DNA of 55,617 nt, from positions 1 to 55,617 of the forward strand of contig DAIDHS010000017.1 of the NCBI GenBank assembly GCA_027451985.1, in the 5' to 3' direction. Shown one piece after another: positions 43,235 through 50,638 of the stretch. The translations under genes and the position numbers were made by a program. Numbering within the stretch: the first letter of the stretch is position 1; each line of letters opens with the position of its first letter. Source of the DNA: Elusimicrobiota bacterium (GTDB lineage: Bacteria; Elusimicrobiota; Elusimicrobia; UBA1565; UBA9628). Below the pieces are notes generated by a model, which saw only the letters and a list, made by a program, of their open reading frames with translations, did not search any database and was not told the DNA's origin.

Positions 43235-44763
43235 GCAAAAAATATTATCTCACGACACCGCTCTACTACGTCAACGCCGCGCCGCACATCGGTCACGCCT
43301 ACACGACCGTGGCGGCCGATGTGCTGGCGCGTTTCATGCGCCAGCGGGGCAAAGCTGTCCATTTCCTGACCGGCACGGACGAACACGGCGCCAAGATCGA
43401 GAAGGTGGCGCAGGAGGCGGGTGCCTCGCCCCAGGCCTACGCCGATGAGATTTCGGCCCAGTTCCGTGAGCTCTGGTCCCACCTCGACGTCCACTACGAC
43501 GATTTCATCCGCACGACGGAAGAGCGACATATTGATGTTGTTCAGAGGGTGTTCAAAGCATTGTTTGATAAGGGAGACATTTATAAAGGGTCTTACGAGG
43601 GATTTTATTGCGTTTCGGACGAGACCTATTGGACCAAGACCGAGGCGCCAGAGGACGCCAAAGGCCGGCGCCTCTGCCCCAACCCCGAGTGCCGCAGGCC
43701 TTTGGAGACGGTTCAGGAGGACAGCTACTTTTTCCGGCTTTCGCGCTATCAGGGCAAGCTTCTCGCGCTCTACCGCGATAATCCCGGTTTTCTCATGCCG
43801 TCCTCCCGCGCGCCGGAGATTCTGCGCTTCGTTGAGGCCGGCCTTCAGGACATCTCCGTGTCCCGGACCAAGGTTAAATGGGGTATTCCTGTACCGGGAG
43901 ACGAAGGACACACGATTTATGTTTGGTTCGACGCACTGCTCAATTACGTCTCGGCCGTTTCCGGGGATTCGGGCTTGCTGCCAGAGTTATGGCCCGCGGA
44001 CGTCCACATCGTGGGCAAGGAGATCTACCGCTTCCACGCCGTCATCTGGCCCGCAATGCTCATGGCCCTGGGCGTCCAGGCGCCGCGGCGCGTCTTCGCC
44101 CACGGCTGGTGGACCATCGAGGGCGAGAAGATGTCCAAGTCGCGGGGCAACTTCATCCATCCCAGCCAGATCACCAAAGAGTTCGGCATCGATGCCTTCC
44201 GCTATTTCCTCCTGCGCGAAATGCCTTTCGGTAACGACGGCGACTTCTCCCGCGAATCCATGCGCAAGCGCTACAACGCCGAACTGGCCAACGATTTGGG
44301 CAACCTCGTCAACAGGACGGTGGACATGGTCGACCGATTCTTGGGCGGAGAACTGCCGACCAAGGAAAATTCGGTGCCGCTTTCATTTTTGAAGACGGAT
44401 CCGAATCAAATTGACGAGGTGCTGGCGAACAGCATCGAGGCGCTTGGCTTCAGCTCGGCTTTAGCGACCATCTGGTCCGTCATCGGGGAGTTGAACGCCT
44501 ACATCAACGCCGAGGCGCCCTGGAAGATCGCGAAGACCGACCCGGAGAGGACGCGCCAAGTGCTCTTCGGCTTGGTCCAGGCGCTGCGCCGAGTGGCGGG
44601 GTGGATTGAGCCCTTCATGCCGCAAACCGCCGCCAAAATCCAGTCGCAGCTGGGAGTCCGGCGTTTCCCCGCGCCCTTGTCCGCCGAGGAAGTCCTGGCG
44701 GGGGCGTCTACGGGGACGGGGAAAATCCAGAAGGCTCCACCGCTGTTCCCGAGAAAACCCTAA
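43231..44763 (+). CDS. metG: Methionyl-tRNA synthetase
   Basis: 510-residue class I synthetase charging tRNA-Met. HIGH at residues 19-22 (APHIGHAY) and KMSKS at 300-304 (GEKMSKSRGN) are exact. A zinc-knuckle-like CPNPEC lies in the connective insertion. The C-terminal EMAP/tRNA-binding domain found in long MetG is absent. A short stretch near 43520-43610 is clearly less GC-rich than the rest without a frame change. ATG overlaps holB by 4 bp; the stop overlaps the convergent pssA stop by 4 bp. Confidence 0.97.
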   Translation: MSKKYYLTTPLYYVNAAPHIGHAYTTVAADVLARFMRQRGKAVHFLTGTDEHGAKIEKVAQEAGASPQAYADEISAQFRELWSHLDVHYDDFIRTTEERHIDVVQRVFKALFDKGDIYKGSYEGFYCVSDETYWTKTEAPEDAKGRRLCPNPECRRPLETVQEDSYFFRLSRYQGKLLALYRDNPGFLMPSSRAPEILRFVEAGLQDISVSRTKVKWGIPVPGDEGHTIYVWFDALLNYVSAVSGDSGLLPELWPADVHIVGKEIYRFHAVIWPAMLMALGVQAPRRVFAHGWWTIEGEKMSKSRGNFIHPSQITKEFGIDAFRYFLLREMPFGNDGDFSRESMRKRYNAELANDLGNLVNRTVDMVDRFLGGELPTKENSVPLSFLKTDPNQIDEVLANSIEALGFSSALATIWSVIGELNAYINAEAPWKIAKTDPERTRQVLFGLVQALRRVAGWIEPFMPQTAAKIQSQLGVRRFPAPLSAEEVLAGASTGTGKIQKAPPLFPRKP

Positions 44764-45545
44764 ACGCCATCGGGGGAGGGCGGCGGTGCGCGCCGGAGGG
44801 CCCGCCGCGCGAGGCCCAGCATCCAGCCCACCGGGCCCATCAGCACGTAGGCGAAAAAAATCAGGAAAATCGCGTTTTGCGGGTAGATGAAAATGATCGC
44901 CGCGGCGAAAACCAGCAGCGGGGGCAGCCAGACCGAGCGCGGCCGCAGGAAGCTTGATTTCTTGAAGGCCGGATAGGGAATGGTCGAGATCATTAGGAAA
45001 GCGATGATTAAAACCATGGCCGGAGCCAGGCCGTAAAGTGCCGGGACCTGGTTCATTAAAAACGCCCAGGTCCGCGCGGGGCGTCCTTGCTCGATGATTT
45101 GATAGAGGAGCACGAAAGAGGCCAGGAACCCCGCGCCGCCCGGAATGGGCAGTCCGGTGAAGCTCGTCTTGCTGCCCACGTGATCATGCACGCCCGCGTT
45201 GAAGCGGGCCAAGCGCAGGGCGCCGCAGAGCGCGTAGACGAAGGCCATCGGATAGCCCCAGACGCCGTAGTCTTTGAGGATAAAGGCGTACATCATGTGC
45301 GCCGGCGCGATGCCGAAGGTGAGAAAATCCGAAAGAGAATCGAACTCGACCCCGAAGGTGGACTCTCCGTGTACGAAGCGCGCCACGCGGCCGTCGAGGG
45401 AGTCGAAGGCCATGCCCAAGAGAATGGCGGTCGCTGCAGGCACGAATTCGTCGCGCTGGATGGAAAGCAGGGCGTAGAAGCCGCAGGCCATGTTGCCCAG
45501 GGTGAACAGGGAGGGCGCCAGGAATCGGCCGCGGCGAAGGTTCAT
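44760..45545 (-). CDS. pssA: CDP-diacylglycerol-serine O-phosphatidyltransferase
   Basis: Membrane enzyme making phosphatidylserine from CDP-diacylglycerol and serine; 261 residues. CDP-alcohol phosphotransferase motif D-x2-DG-x2-AR-x8-G-x3-D-x3-D is exact in DSLDGRVARFVHGESTFGVEFDSLSD (read in two halves). About seven further hydrophobic segments. ATG at 45545 gives a 4-bp ATGA overlap with psd; ATG 45554 is an alternative three codons upstream. Works directly with psd to make phosphatidylethanolamine. Confidence 0.94.
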   Translation of the reverse strand: MNLRRGRFLAPSLFTLGNMACGFYALLSIQRDEFVPAATAILLGMAFDSLDGRVARFVHGESTFGVEFDSLSDFLTFGIAPAHMMYAFILKDYGVWGYPMAFVYALCGALRLARFNAGVHDHVGSKTSFTGLPIPGGAGFLASFVLLYQIIEQGRPARTWAFLMNQVPALYGLAPAMVLIIAFLMISTIPYPAFKKSSFLRPRSVWLPPLLVFAAAIIFIYPQNAIFLIFFAYVLMGPVGWMLGLARRALRRAPPPSPDGV

Positions 45546-46183
45546 TGGGCCCATTGTGCCAGGGGCGTGACGCCGCCTTGGACTTTGTCGCCGGGCTTGA
45601 CCAGGGCGCGGGCGGACGCGGGCAGGCGCAGCGCGGCCTGCGACCCGAAATAGATGATGCCGTAGCGCTCGCCGGCCTTAAGCGCCGCCCCGGGAGACGG
45701 CCAGCACTCGATGCGCCGGGCAACCAGGCCCGCGATCTGCTCGACGATCACCGTTTGCCCTCCGTGGTCCGCGCGCAGGGTCATGACGCAGCGCTCGTTG
45801 GCCTTGGCGCCTTCCTTCATCGCCGCGACAAAGGATCCGGCGACGTGCTCCACGGCCTCCACCCGGCCGGAGCAGGGGGAGCGCTGTACGTGCACGTCGA
45901 AAAGCGAGAGGAAGATGCGGATGCAGAGCCCGCCATCCGCGCCCTCTTGGCCGACGCTTAGGACCGTACCGTCGCCCGGCGAATACAGGAGCCCGGCGTC
46001 CGCCGGCCAGGGCCGGTTCGGGTCGCGGAAAAAGTAAAGACAAAAAGCCGCGAAGGCCAAGCCGAGAAAGAATACGATTCCTCCGAGAAGCGAGAGGTCG
46101 GGCGCGCGAGCGATCAAAAAACCGGCGCCGGCCGTGAGAAAACCGGCCGCGATAAACCTTCCACCCTGTTTGGCGATAGGCAT
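45542..46183 (-). CDS. psd: Phosphatidylserine decarboxylase (short, archaeal-type proenzyme)
   Basis: 213 residues, the short PSD class. Two N-terminal hydrophobic segments, then FFRDPNRPWP and LFDVHVQRSPCSGRVEAVEH, and the autoprocessing site YFGSQAALRLP where Ser becomes the pyruvoyl cofactor. Converts phosphatidylserine to phosphatidylethanolamine. It begins only 16 bp after tRNA-Leu on the same strand, with no ribosome site visible in that gap. pssA follows with a 4-bp overlap. Confidence 0.93.
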   Translation of the reverse strand: MPIAKQGGRFIAAGFLTAGAGFLIARAPDLSLLGGIVFFLGLAFAAFCLYFFRDPNRPWPADAGLLYSPGDGTVLSVGQEGADGGLCIRIFLSLFDVHVQRSPCSGRVEAVEHVAGSFVAAMKEGAKANERCVMTLRADHGGQTVIVEQIAGLVARRIECWPSPGAALKAGERYGIIYFGSQAALRLPASARALVKPGDKVQGGVTPLAQWAQ

Positions 46184-46199
46184 TTTATCTTTATGGCTA

Positions 46200-46283
46200 T
46201 GGGCAGGGCGGGATTCGAACCCGCATGGCCTTGCGGCCGAGGGATTTTAAGTCCCTTGCGTCTGCCGGTTCCGCCACCTGCCC
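46200..46283 (-). tRNA. tRNA-Leu (UAA)
   Basis: 84-nt class II tRNA on the minus strand: acceptor GGGCAGG/CCTGCCC, anticodon loop CTTAAAA (UAA), long variable arm with GGCCGCAAGGCC, T-arm GCGGGTTCGAATCCCGC, discriminator A. CCA is not encoded. Confidence 0.97.
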
Positions 46284-46290
46284 GAAAGCC

Positions 46291-46500
46291 TTATTTGGCC
46301 GACTTCCCCGACATCATCATGCCCTGCATGAATGGGCAGGCGGCCTGGGCGTGGCAGTTGTGAGAACGTCCTGCCATGTAGAGGCCGAAGCCCGTCCCCG
46401 CCAGCAAAAGTCCCACGATGACTCCCGCCAGGAACTTGCAGCCGCCGCATTTGCGTCCGCAATGTCCCGCATTCTCGTCTTTGCCGCTGTTTTCAGCCAT
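46291..46500 (-). CDS. Small Cys-rich single-pass membrane protein, unknown
   Basis: 69 residues, unrecognised. N-terminal part has CGRKCGGC, then one membrane helix (FLAGVIVGLLLAGTGFGLYMAG), then a short Cys/His/Met-rich tail (SHNCHAQAACPFMQGMMM). The metal-binding look suggests copper or other soft-metal handling, but that is a guess. ATG 46500 is preceded by GGGGAGG and about 40 bp upstream by TATAAT. Its stop is 7 bp before tRNA-Leu, so this gene, the tRNA, psd and pssA may share one transcript. Confidence 0.75.
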   Translation of the reverse strand: MAENSGKDENAGHCGRKCGGCKFLAGVIVGLLLAGTGFGLYMAGRSHNCHAQAACPFMQGMMMSGKSAK

Positions 46501-46534
46501 GAATGTCCTCCCCGAGGCTTAGCCCCGCAACTTG

Positions 46535-46540
46535 ATTATA
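46535..46540 (-). promoter_or_regulatory. Candidate -10 box for the small Cys-rich protein and tRNA-Leu
   Basis: TATAAT on the minus strand about 35 nt before the ATG at 46500. No distinct -35. It is divergent from the promoter of the phospholipase D-like gene. Confidence 0.45.
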
Positions 46541-46612
46541 CATTTAACAGATGGGCCGAAAGCCTGGGGCCTGCGGCCCAATGGGCCCATGCCCGCTTCA
46601 TTTGATTCCCCG

Positions 46613-46618
46613 TACAAT
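46613..46618 (+). promoter_or_regulatory. -10 box of the phospholipase D-like gene, leaderless layout
   Basis: TACAAT ending 7 nt before the GTG at 46626. No clear -35. Confidence 0.5.
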
Positions 46619-46625
46619 AGAGATC

Positions 46626-49337
46626 GTGAAAGCAGACTTTATCGCACGCCGCGCCCGGATGCCCGCGAGATGCCTTCGGCTGGCGGCGGCCGCGCTTGTT
46701 TTCGTCGCCTGGATGGGCTCCCGCCCGGCCCGGGCCCAGGATGAGGCGGTTTCGGCCGACGGCGGGATAGAGACCGTCGCTGGCGTCCCTGGAATGGGGG
46801 GCGCCGGTCTTTGGCAAAACGCGCTGCAAAGTTTTCCCCAGACGCTGGGTCGAAGTTTCAACGCCGCGCAGATCGGCGCGCTTTCCCGCCTTCTAAGCCA
46901 AACGTCCGCGTCCCCAAGCCTCATAAACCCGAAGGCCGCGTCCGCCGCGAATTGGAGGCGCATCTCCGCAGCCGTTAAGGGTCTGGCACGGAAGACCGTG
47001 AGCCGGTCCCGCGCGGCGGTCGCCGCCCGAAGCCTGCGCGGAAGCGACGGAGAAAGCTTAAGCCGCAATTTGGCTGATTTGGCGTCCTTGGGCCAAGCCG
47101 TTTCGGGCGTGCGCCTGCGGTCTATTGGCCGCCTGCGCAAGTCGATAGACGCGCTGGTCAAGAAGCAGGCTGCGGCGGAGCGGGCCGCGGTCGCCAGGCA
47201 AAGCCGCCCCAACTTCGACGGCGGCGGGGCGCTCCCCGCTCTTGATTTTTCCGCGGACGCCGGAGAGATCGCGCAGCTGCGCGCCGGGCCGCCGCAAAGC
47301 GCCTTGGACGCGCAGGCGCGGGGTTTCGCCGCGTACCGATCGGGCGCTGCCGTCCGCGAGAGCTTCCGTGGTCCCGTGGAGGCGGTGCCCAATGATATCA
47401 TCGAACCGTTGGCGCCGGAGGCGGTCCAGAGCTACAGCGGCCCCAAACCGCTTCCCGCACCGCGCGTCGTGCAGTCGGCCATGGAGACGGTTTCGGACTC
47501 CCTGAGCCATTTTATAACCCATTCCTATCCCGGCGTGCCGGGCGCCGATCCGATTCAAGCCGTGGCCGACTTCGTCAACCGCTATACAAAGGATGCCAGC
47601 ATTCCCAATTCCCAGAAGTATTTGATCCTGAAGTACTATGAGATCAACGATCCCCGGCTCTTCGCGGCCATCCAGGCGGCGGTCAAGGCGCGCATCAAAA
47701 TCACCATCATTACCGATTTGAACGAATATCTCATCGGAAAGTTCGGCCCCAAGGTGAATTCCACCTGGGACTTCGAGCACGCTTCCTATAAGAAATCCAA
47801 TGGCGGGATTTTCCTGCGCAAACTCAGGGCCCTGGGCTTCGCCTACAAGACGGGTAGCGGGCGATTGGCGATTTTAAGCGGCGTGCCGCTCTTTAATCCC
47901 AAGAACGATCGGGAAAACCCCATCATGCACGACAAGGTGGCCGTGGCGCTGGGTGCGGACGGCCAGGCCTATCCGCTGGCCGTCGTGGGCACGGCCAACT
48001 TGAGCCAAGTCGAGACCAGGAGCAAGGGGCCGTGGCCGACTTATGGCGGCCGCTACAACCGGTTTTTCCAAGCCACCGATCCGGCGGCCATCGGCGTTGA
48101 CTGGGAACACGCCTTGGCGGAGGAGCAGGCCTATAACTTGAGGCTCGGCGCCAAGGGTCTGGCCAGGCAGGACCACAGCCCGGTGCGCGTCGTCTATAAG
48201 GACGGCAGCTACCAGGAAATCGCCTTCACCGACGGCATACAGAACCCCAATGACCGCATCACGGATCTCCTGACCCGCGCGGCCGATCCCAAGAGCGGGG
48301 TCCAAATCAGCGAAATCGTCTTCAGCCATTTCGTGCTGACCGACAGCGGCGAGGTCCAGGCATTGAGAAAGCTTATGGCCGCGGATGCTGGAGTCAAGGT
48401 TTACGGCGTCTTCGATCAGATGTTCATCCCCTTGGACGGATACGGCTTGGCCGGGGCGCTGGCCAATTTCCTCGTGCAGCGTCCGCTGGGCTGGCCGGTC
48501 TACCCCTTCTCTTCGAGCGCGGCCAAACGCATGACTCTTTTTGGGTATCAGCGGCTCTTAGACGGCGCCAAGGGCCCGCCTCCCGGCGCCGGAGCGGACG
48601 CGTTCCCCACGGGAACCCATTTGTGGCACGATAAGACCACGCTCGTCAAGACGCTCGAAGTAAACCCCCGGACGGGGAGGAAGGTCCCCTATGTCTACGT
48701 GTTCACGCGCACCTTGAACGACAGCAACCATTACGAGAACCTGGAGAGCCAAGTCATGATCAAGATGTTGGCTAGCTCTCCCTTAGCTCAGCAAATCGAG
48801 AACAGCATCAAGCTGACGGTGCAGTCGGAGCCGCAGTACGCGGTGAGCCTGCCCGTGGCCATCGCGCGAGATTTGTTGGGGCGCTACGCCGTGCGCTCAT
48901 CCTACGACGTGGCGCCGGCCGAGGCGCAAAGATTCCTGGACGCTCTCTCCAAGGCGGACTACGCGGCGGTTTCCGCCGTGATGGCCGGCCTCGCGGCTCC
49001 GGCCGCCCGGGGCCGCGGAAGAACCCCAAAATCCGGAGCCGGCGCGCGCATCGCGCGCTTCGTGTCCTTCTTGAATTGGTACGCCCAACAGCGCCGGAAG
49101 AATTCCGCGCTCGGCCCCATGACTTATGAAAAAGCGATGAACGTGGGCGTGGCGCTTTTGGGGAGCAGCGCGCAGCGCGTAGCGGATGCCTTGGAGATCC
49201 TTTATTACAATTCACGCCTCAGCACGCAGCAAATGCAGGCCCTTATGCGCGCGGCCTGGACGCAGGGGCTCAAGATGAAGGGGCGCTTCCCGGCGCAGAA
49301 CATCCAAGGGCCGACAATTGCATCCTCGGCTGGATGA
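46626..49337 (+). CDS. Secreted phospholipase D-like protein with two HKD motifs
   Basis: 903 residues from GTG 46626; the frame is open to 46551 but the promoter box and the signal peptide (basic KADFIARRARMPARCLRL, then AAAALVFVAWMGSRPARAQ) fix the start. Residues about 30-300 are Ala/Arg-rich and unassigned. Two PLD half-domains follow: MHDKVAV with GTANLS (His435, Lys437), and LWHDKTTLV (His668, Lys670) with TRTLNDSNHYENLESQ. Both HxK pairs are intact, so it could be a phosphodiesterase acting on lipids or nucleic acid outside the cytoplasm. The large unassigned N-terminal and C-terminal regions are unusual. The stop overlaps the phosphatase ATG by 4 bp. Confidence 0.85.
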   Translation: MKADFIARRARMPARCLRLAAAALVFVAWMGSRPARAQDEAVSADGGIETVAGVPGMGGAGLWQNALQSFPQTLGRSFNAAQIGALSRLLSQTSASPSLINPKAASAANWRRISAAVKGLARKTVSRSRAAVAARSLRGSDGESLSRNLADLASLGQAVSGVRLRSIGRLRKSIDALVKKQAAAERAAVARQSRPNFDGGGALPALDFSADAGEIAQLRAGPPQSALDAQARGFAAYRSGAAVRESFRGPVEAVPNDIIEPLAPEAVQSYSGPKPLPAPRVVQSAMETVSDSLSHFITHSYPGVPGADPIQAVADFVNRYTKDASIPNSQKYLILKYYEINDPRLFAAIQAAVKARIKITIITDLNEYLIGKFGPKVNSTWDFEHASYKKSNGGIFLRKLRALGFAYKTGSGRLAILSGVPLFNPKNDRENPIMHDKVAVALGADGQAYPLAVVGTANLSQVETRSKGPWPTYGGRYNRFFQATDPAAIGVDWEHALAEEQAYNLRLGAKGLARQDHSPVRVVYKDGSYQEIAFTDGIQNPNDRITDLLTRAADPKSGVQISEIVFSHFVLTDSGEVQALRKLMAADAGVKVYGVFDQMFIPLDGYGLAGALANFLVQRPLGWPVYPFSSSAAKRMTLFGYQRLLDGAKGPPPGAGADAFPTGTHLWHDKTTLVKTLEVNPRTGRKVPYVYVFTRTLNDSNHYENLESQVMIKMLASSPLAQQIENSIKLTVQSEPQYAVSLPVAIARDLLGRYAVRSSYDVAPAEAQRFLDALSKADYAAVSAVMAGLAAPAARGRGRTPKSGAGARIARFVSFLNWYAQQRRKNSALGPMTYEKAMNVGVALLGSSAQRVADALEILYYNSRLSTQQMQALMRAAWTQGLKMKGRFPAQNIQGPTIASSAG

Positions 49338-49966
49338 AGCCGCTTTCGCGCGCCGTCCTGCTGGCCGCCCTTGCCTGTTCCGTCCCCGCCGCCGCTTCGC
49401 CTTGGGCGCCGAACACGGCAGGGCTCATTCAAGCCGCGCGCCGCGGTCTCAAGGCGTCCTCGCGTCCGCACATCGCCAATTTCGGTCGAATTGAGCCGGG
49501 CGTTTTCCGCGGCGCTCAGCCCTCCGGCGCGGCTGCCTACCGCTTTTTGCGGGGGTCGGGAGTTTCCGTGGTGGTGAATCTGCGCTACTTCCATAAGGAC
49601 AGCCGGGCCCTCTGTCGCCGCTACGGCCTGTCCTGTGTGCGGTTTCCGCTGATGCTTTTTCCGGGACAAAGCGCGTTCTTCAACTGGGCGGAGCTCCGAA
49701 AAGCCTTTGCCTTTGTCCTCGCTCAGCGCCGAGCCGGCCGCGCCGTGTTCATTCATTGCCGGGACGGATCGGATCGGACGGGCGTCCTGGCTGCGGCTTT
49801 GGTGATTCGAAGCAGTCGGCTTGCCCCCCAAGCCCTGTGGGACCGGGTTTGGCGGATGATGCGGAGCTACCGCTTTCACGGGGTCTTTCTGAACCTCAAG
49901 AGGCGGGTCAGGGATTGGATTTTTCATCCATCCCACTATCCTTGGATTTGCATGCGGCGGCCCTGA
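49334..49966 (+). CDS. Secreted dual-specificity/tyrosine-type phosphatase
   Basis: 210 residues with a signal peptide (KPLSRAVLLAALACSVPAAAS). The phosphatase signature HCx5R is HCRDGSDRTG (His141, Cys142, Arg148). Upstream, IEPGVFRGAQPSGAAAYRFLRGSGVSVVVNLR matches DSP families related to Siw14/PTEN-like cysteine phosphatases. Substrate could be phosphoinositol, phosphoprotein or lipid phosphate. Translational coupling with the phospholipase D-like gene suggests a shared extracytoplasmic task. Confidence 0.88.
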   Translation: MKPLSRAVLLAALACSVPAAASPWAPNTAGLIQAARRGLKASSRPHIANFGRIEPGVFRGAQPSGAAAYRFLRGSGVSVVVNLRYFHKDSRALCRRYGLSCVRFPLMLFPGQSAFFNWAELRKAFAFVLAQRRAGRAVFIHCRDGSDRTGVLAAALVIRSSRLAPQALWDRVWRMMRSYRFHGVFLNLKRRVRDWIFHPSHYPWICMRRP

Positions 49967-49985
49967 TTTGATATCCTTATTCACC

Positions 49986-50297
49986 ATGTACGCCATCATC
50001 GAAACCGGCGGCCGTCAGTACTGGGTCGTTCCCGGCGAGACCATCGAGGTCGAGCGCCTGAAGGAAGACAAGGGCAAGGAAATTTCCTTGAGGGCTCTTT
50101 GGGCGGTCGGCGACGCGGCGCAGGGCCAAGAGGCTCCATCCTCGCGCCAGGCGTCGGTGGTCGCCGAAGTCGCGGAGCATGTCCGCGGCCCCAAGATCAT
50201 CGTTTTCAAGCGCCGGGCCAAGAAGGCCTACCGGCGTACGCACGGACACCGCCAGGAGCTCACGCGTCTGCGCATCAAATCGATCTCTCTTAACTAA
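49986..50297 (+). CDS. rplU: 50S ribosomal protein L21
   Basis: 103 residues: [25 protein letters not shown] and the C-terminal [27 protein letters not shown] are typical; a short insertion ([13 protein letters not shown]) lies in the middle. ATG 49986 fits the family N-terminus. No Shine-Dalgarno; a weak TATCCT box lies 8 nt upstream. Starts the rplU-rpmA-obgE block. Confidence 0.97.
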   Translation: MYAIIETGGRQYWVVPGETIEVERLKEDKGKEISLRALWAVGDAAQGQEAPSSRQASVVAEVAEHVRGPKIIVFKRRAKKAYRRTHGHRQELTRLRIKSISLN

Positions 50298-50302
50298 ATC
50301 TC

Positions 50303-50563
50303 ATGGCACACACAAAAGCCCAAGGCTCTTCATCCAACGGCCGCGACAGCAACGCTCAGCGCCTCGGCGTCAAGCGTTTTGGCGGCGAGGCGGTTTTGGC
50401 TGGAGCCGTCCTTGTCCGCCAGCGCGGCACGCGCTTTTTACCCGGTGAGAATGTCGGCCGGGGCAAGGACGACACGCTTTTTGCCAAGGTTTCGGGCACC
50501 GTCACCTTCGAGTGGGCGCGCAAGGATAAAAAGCGCGTCAGCGTCTACCCGAAGTCCTCTTAG
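50303..50563 (+). CDS. rpmA: 50S ribosomal protein L27
   Basis: 86 residues: [27 protein letters not shown] and IVRQRGT-type [26 protein letters not shown]. The N-terminus starts directly with the mature sequence, without the cleaved extension of Firmicutes. 5 bp after rplU; no clear ribosome site. Confidence 0.98.
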   Translation: MAHTKAQGSSSNGRDSNAQRLGVKRFGGEAVLAGAVLVRQRGTRFLPGENVGRGKDDTLFAKVSGTVTFEWARKDKKRVSVYPKSS

Positions 50564-50638
50564 TCGCTCGGAACTCCGGCCTCGGATGGGACACGCTCCG
50601 TCCGTCGCTTCCTTCTGGAATCATCTCAGGTCCCCAGC

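Noticed and set aside
43520-43610. Less GC-rich patch in metG as a recombination breakpoint
   Set aside because: The frame and motifs are continuous and the patch is too short to argue for transfer.
49972-49977. rplU as another leaderless gene (TATCCT 8 nt before ATG)
   Set aside because: The box matches poorly and lacks a -35; not counted in the leaderless set.
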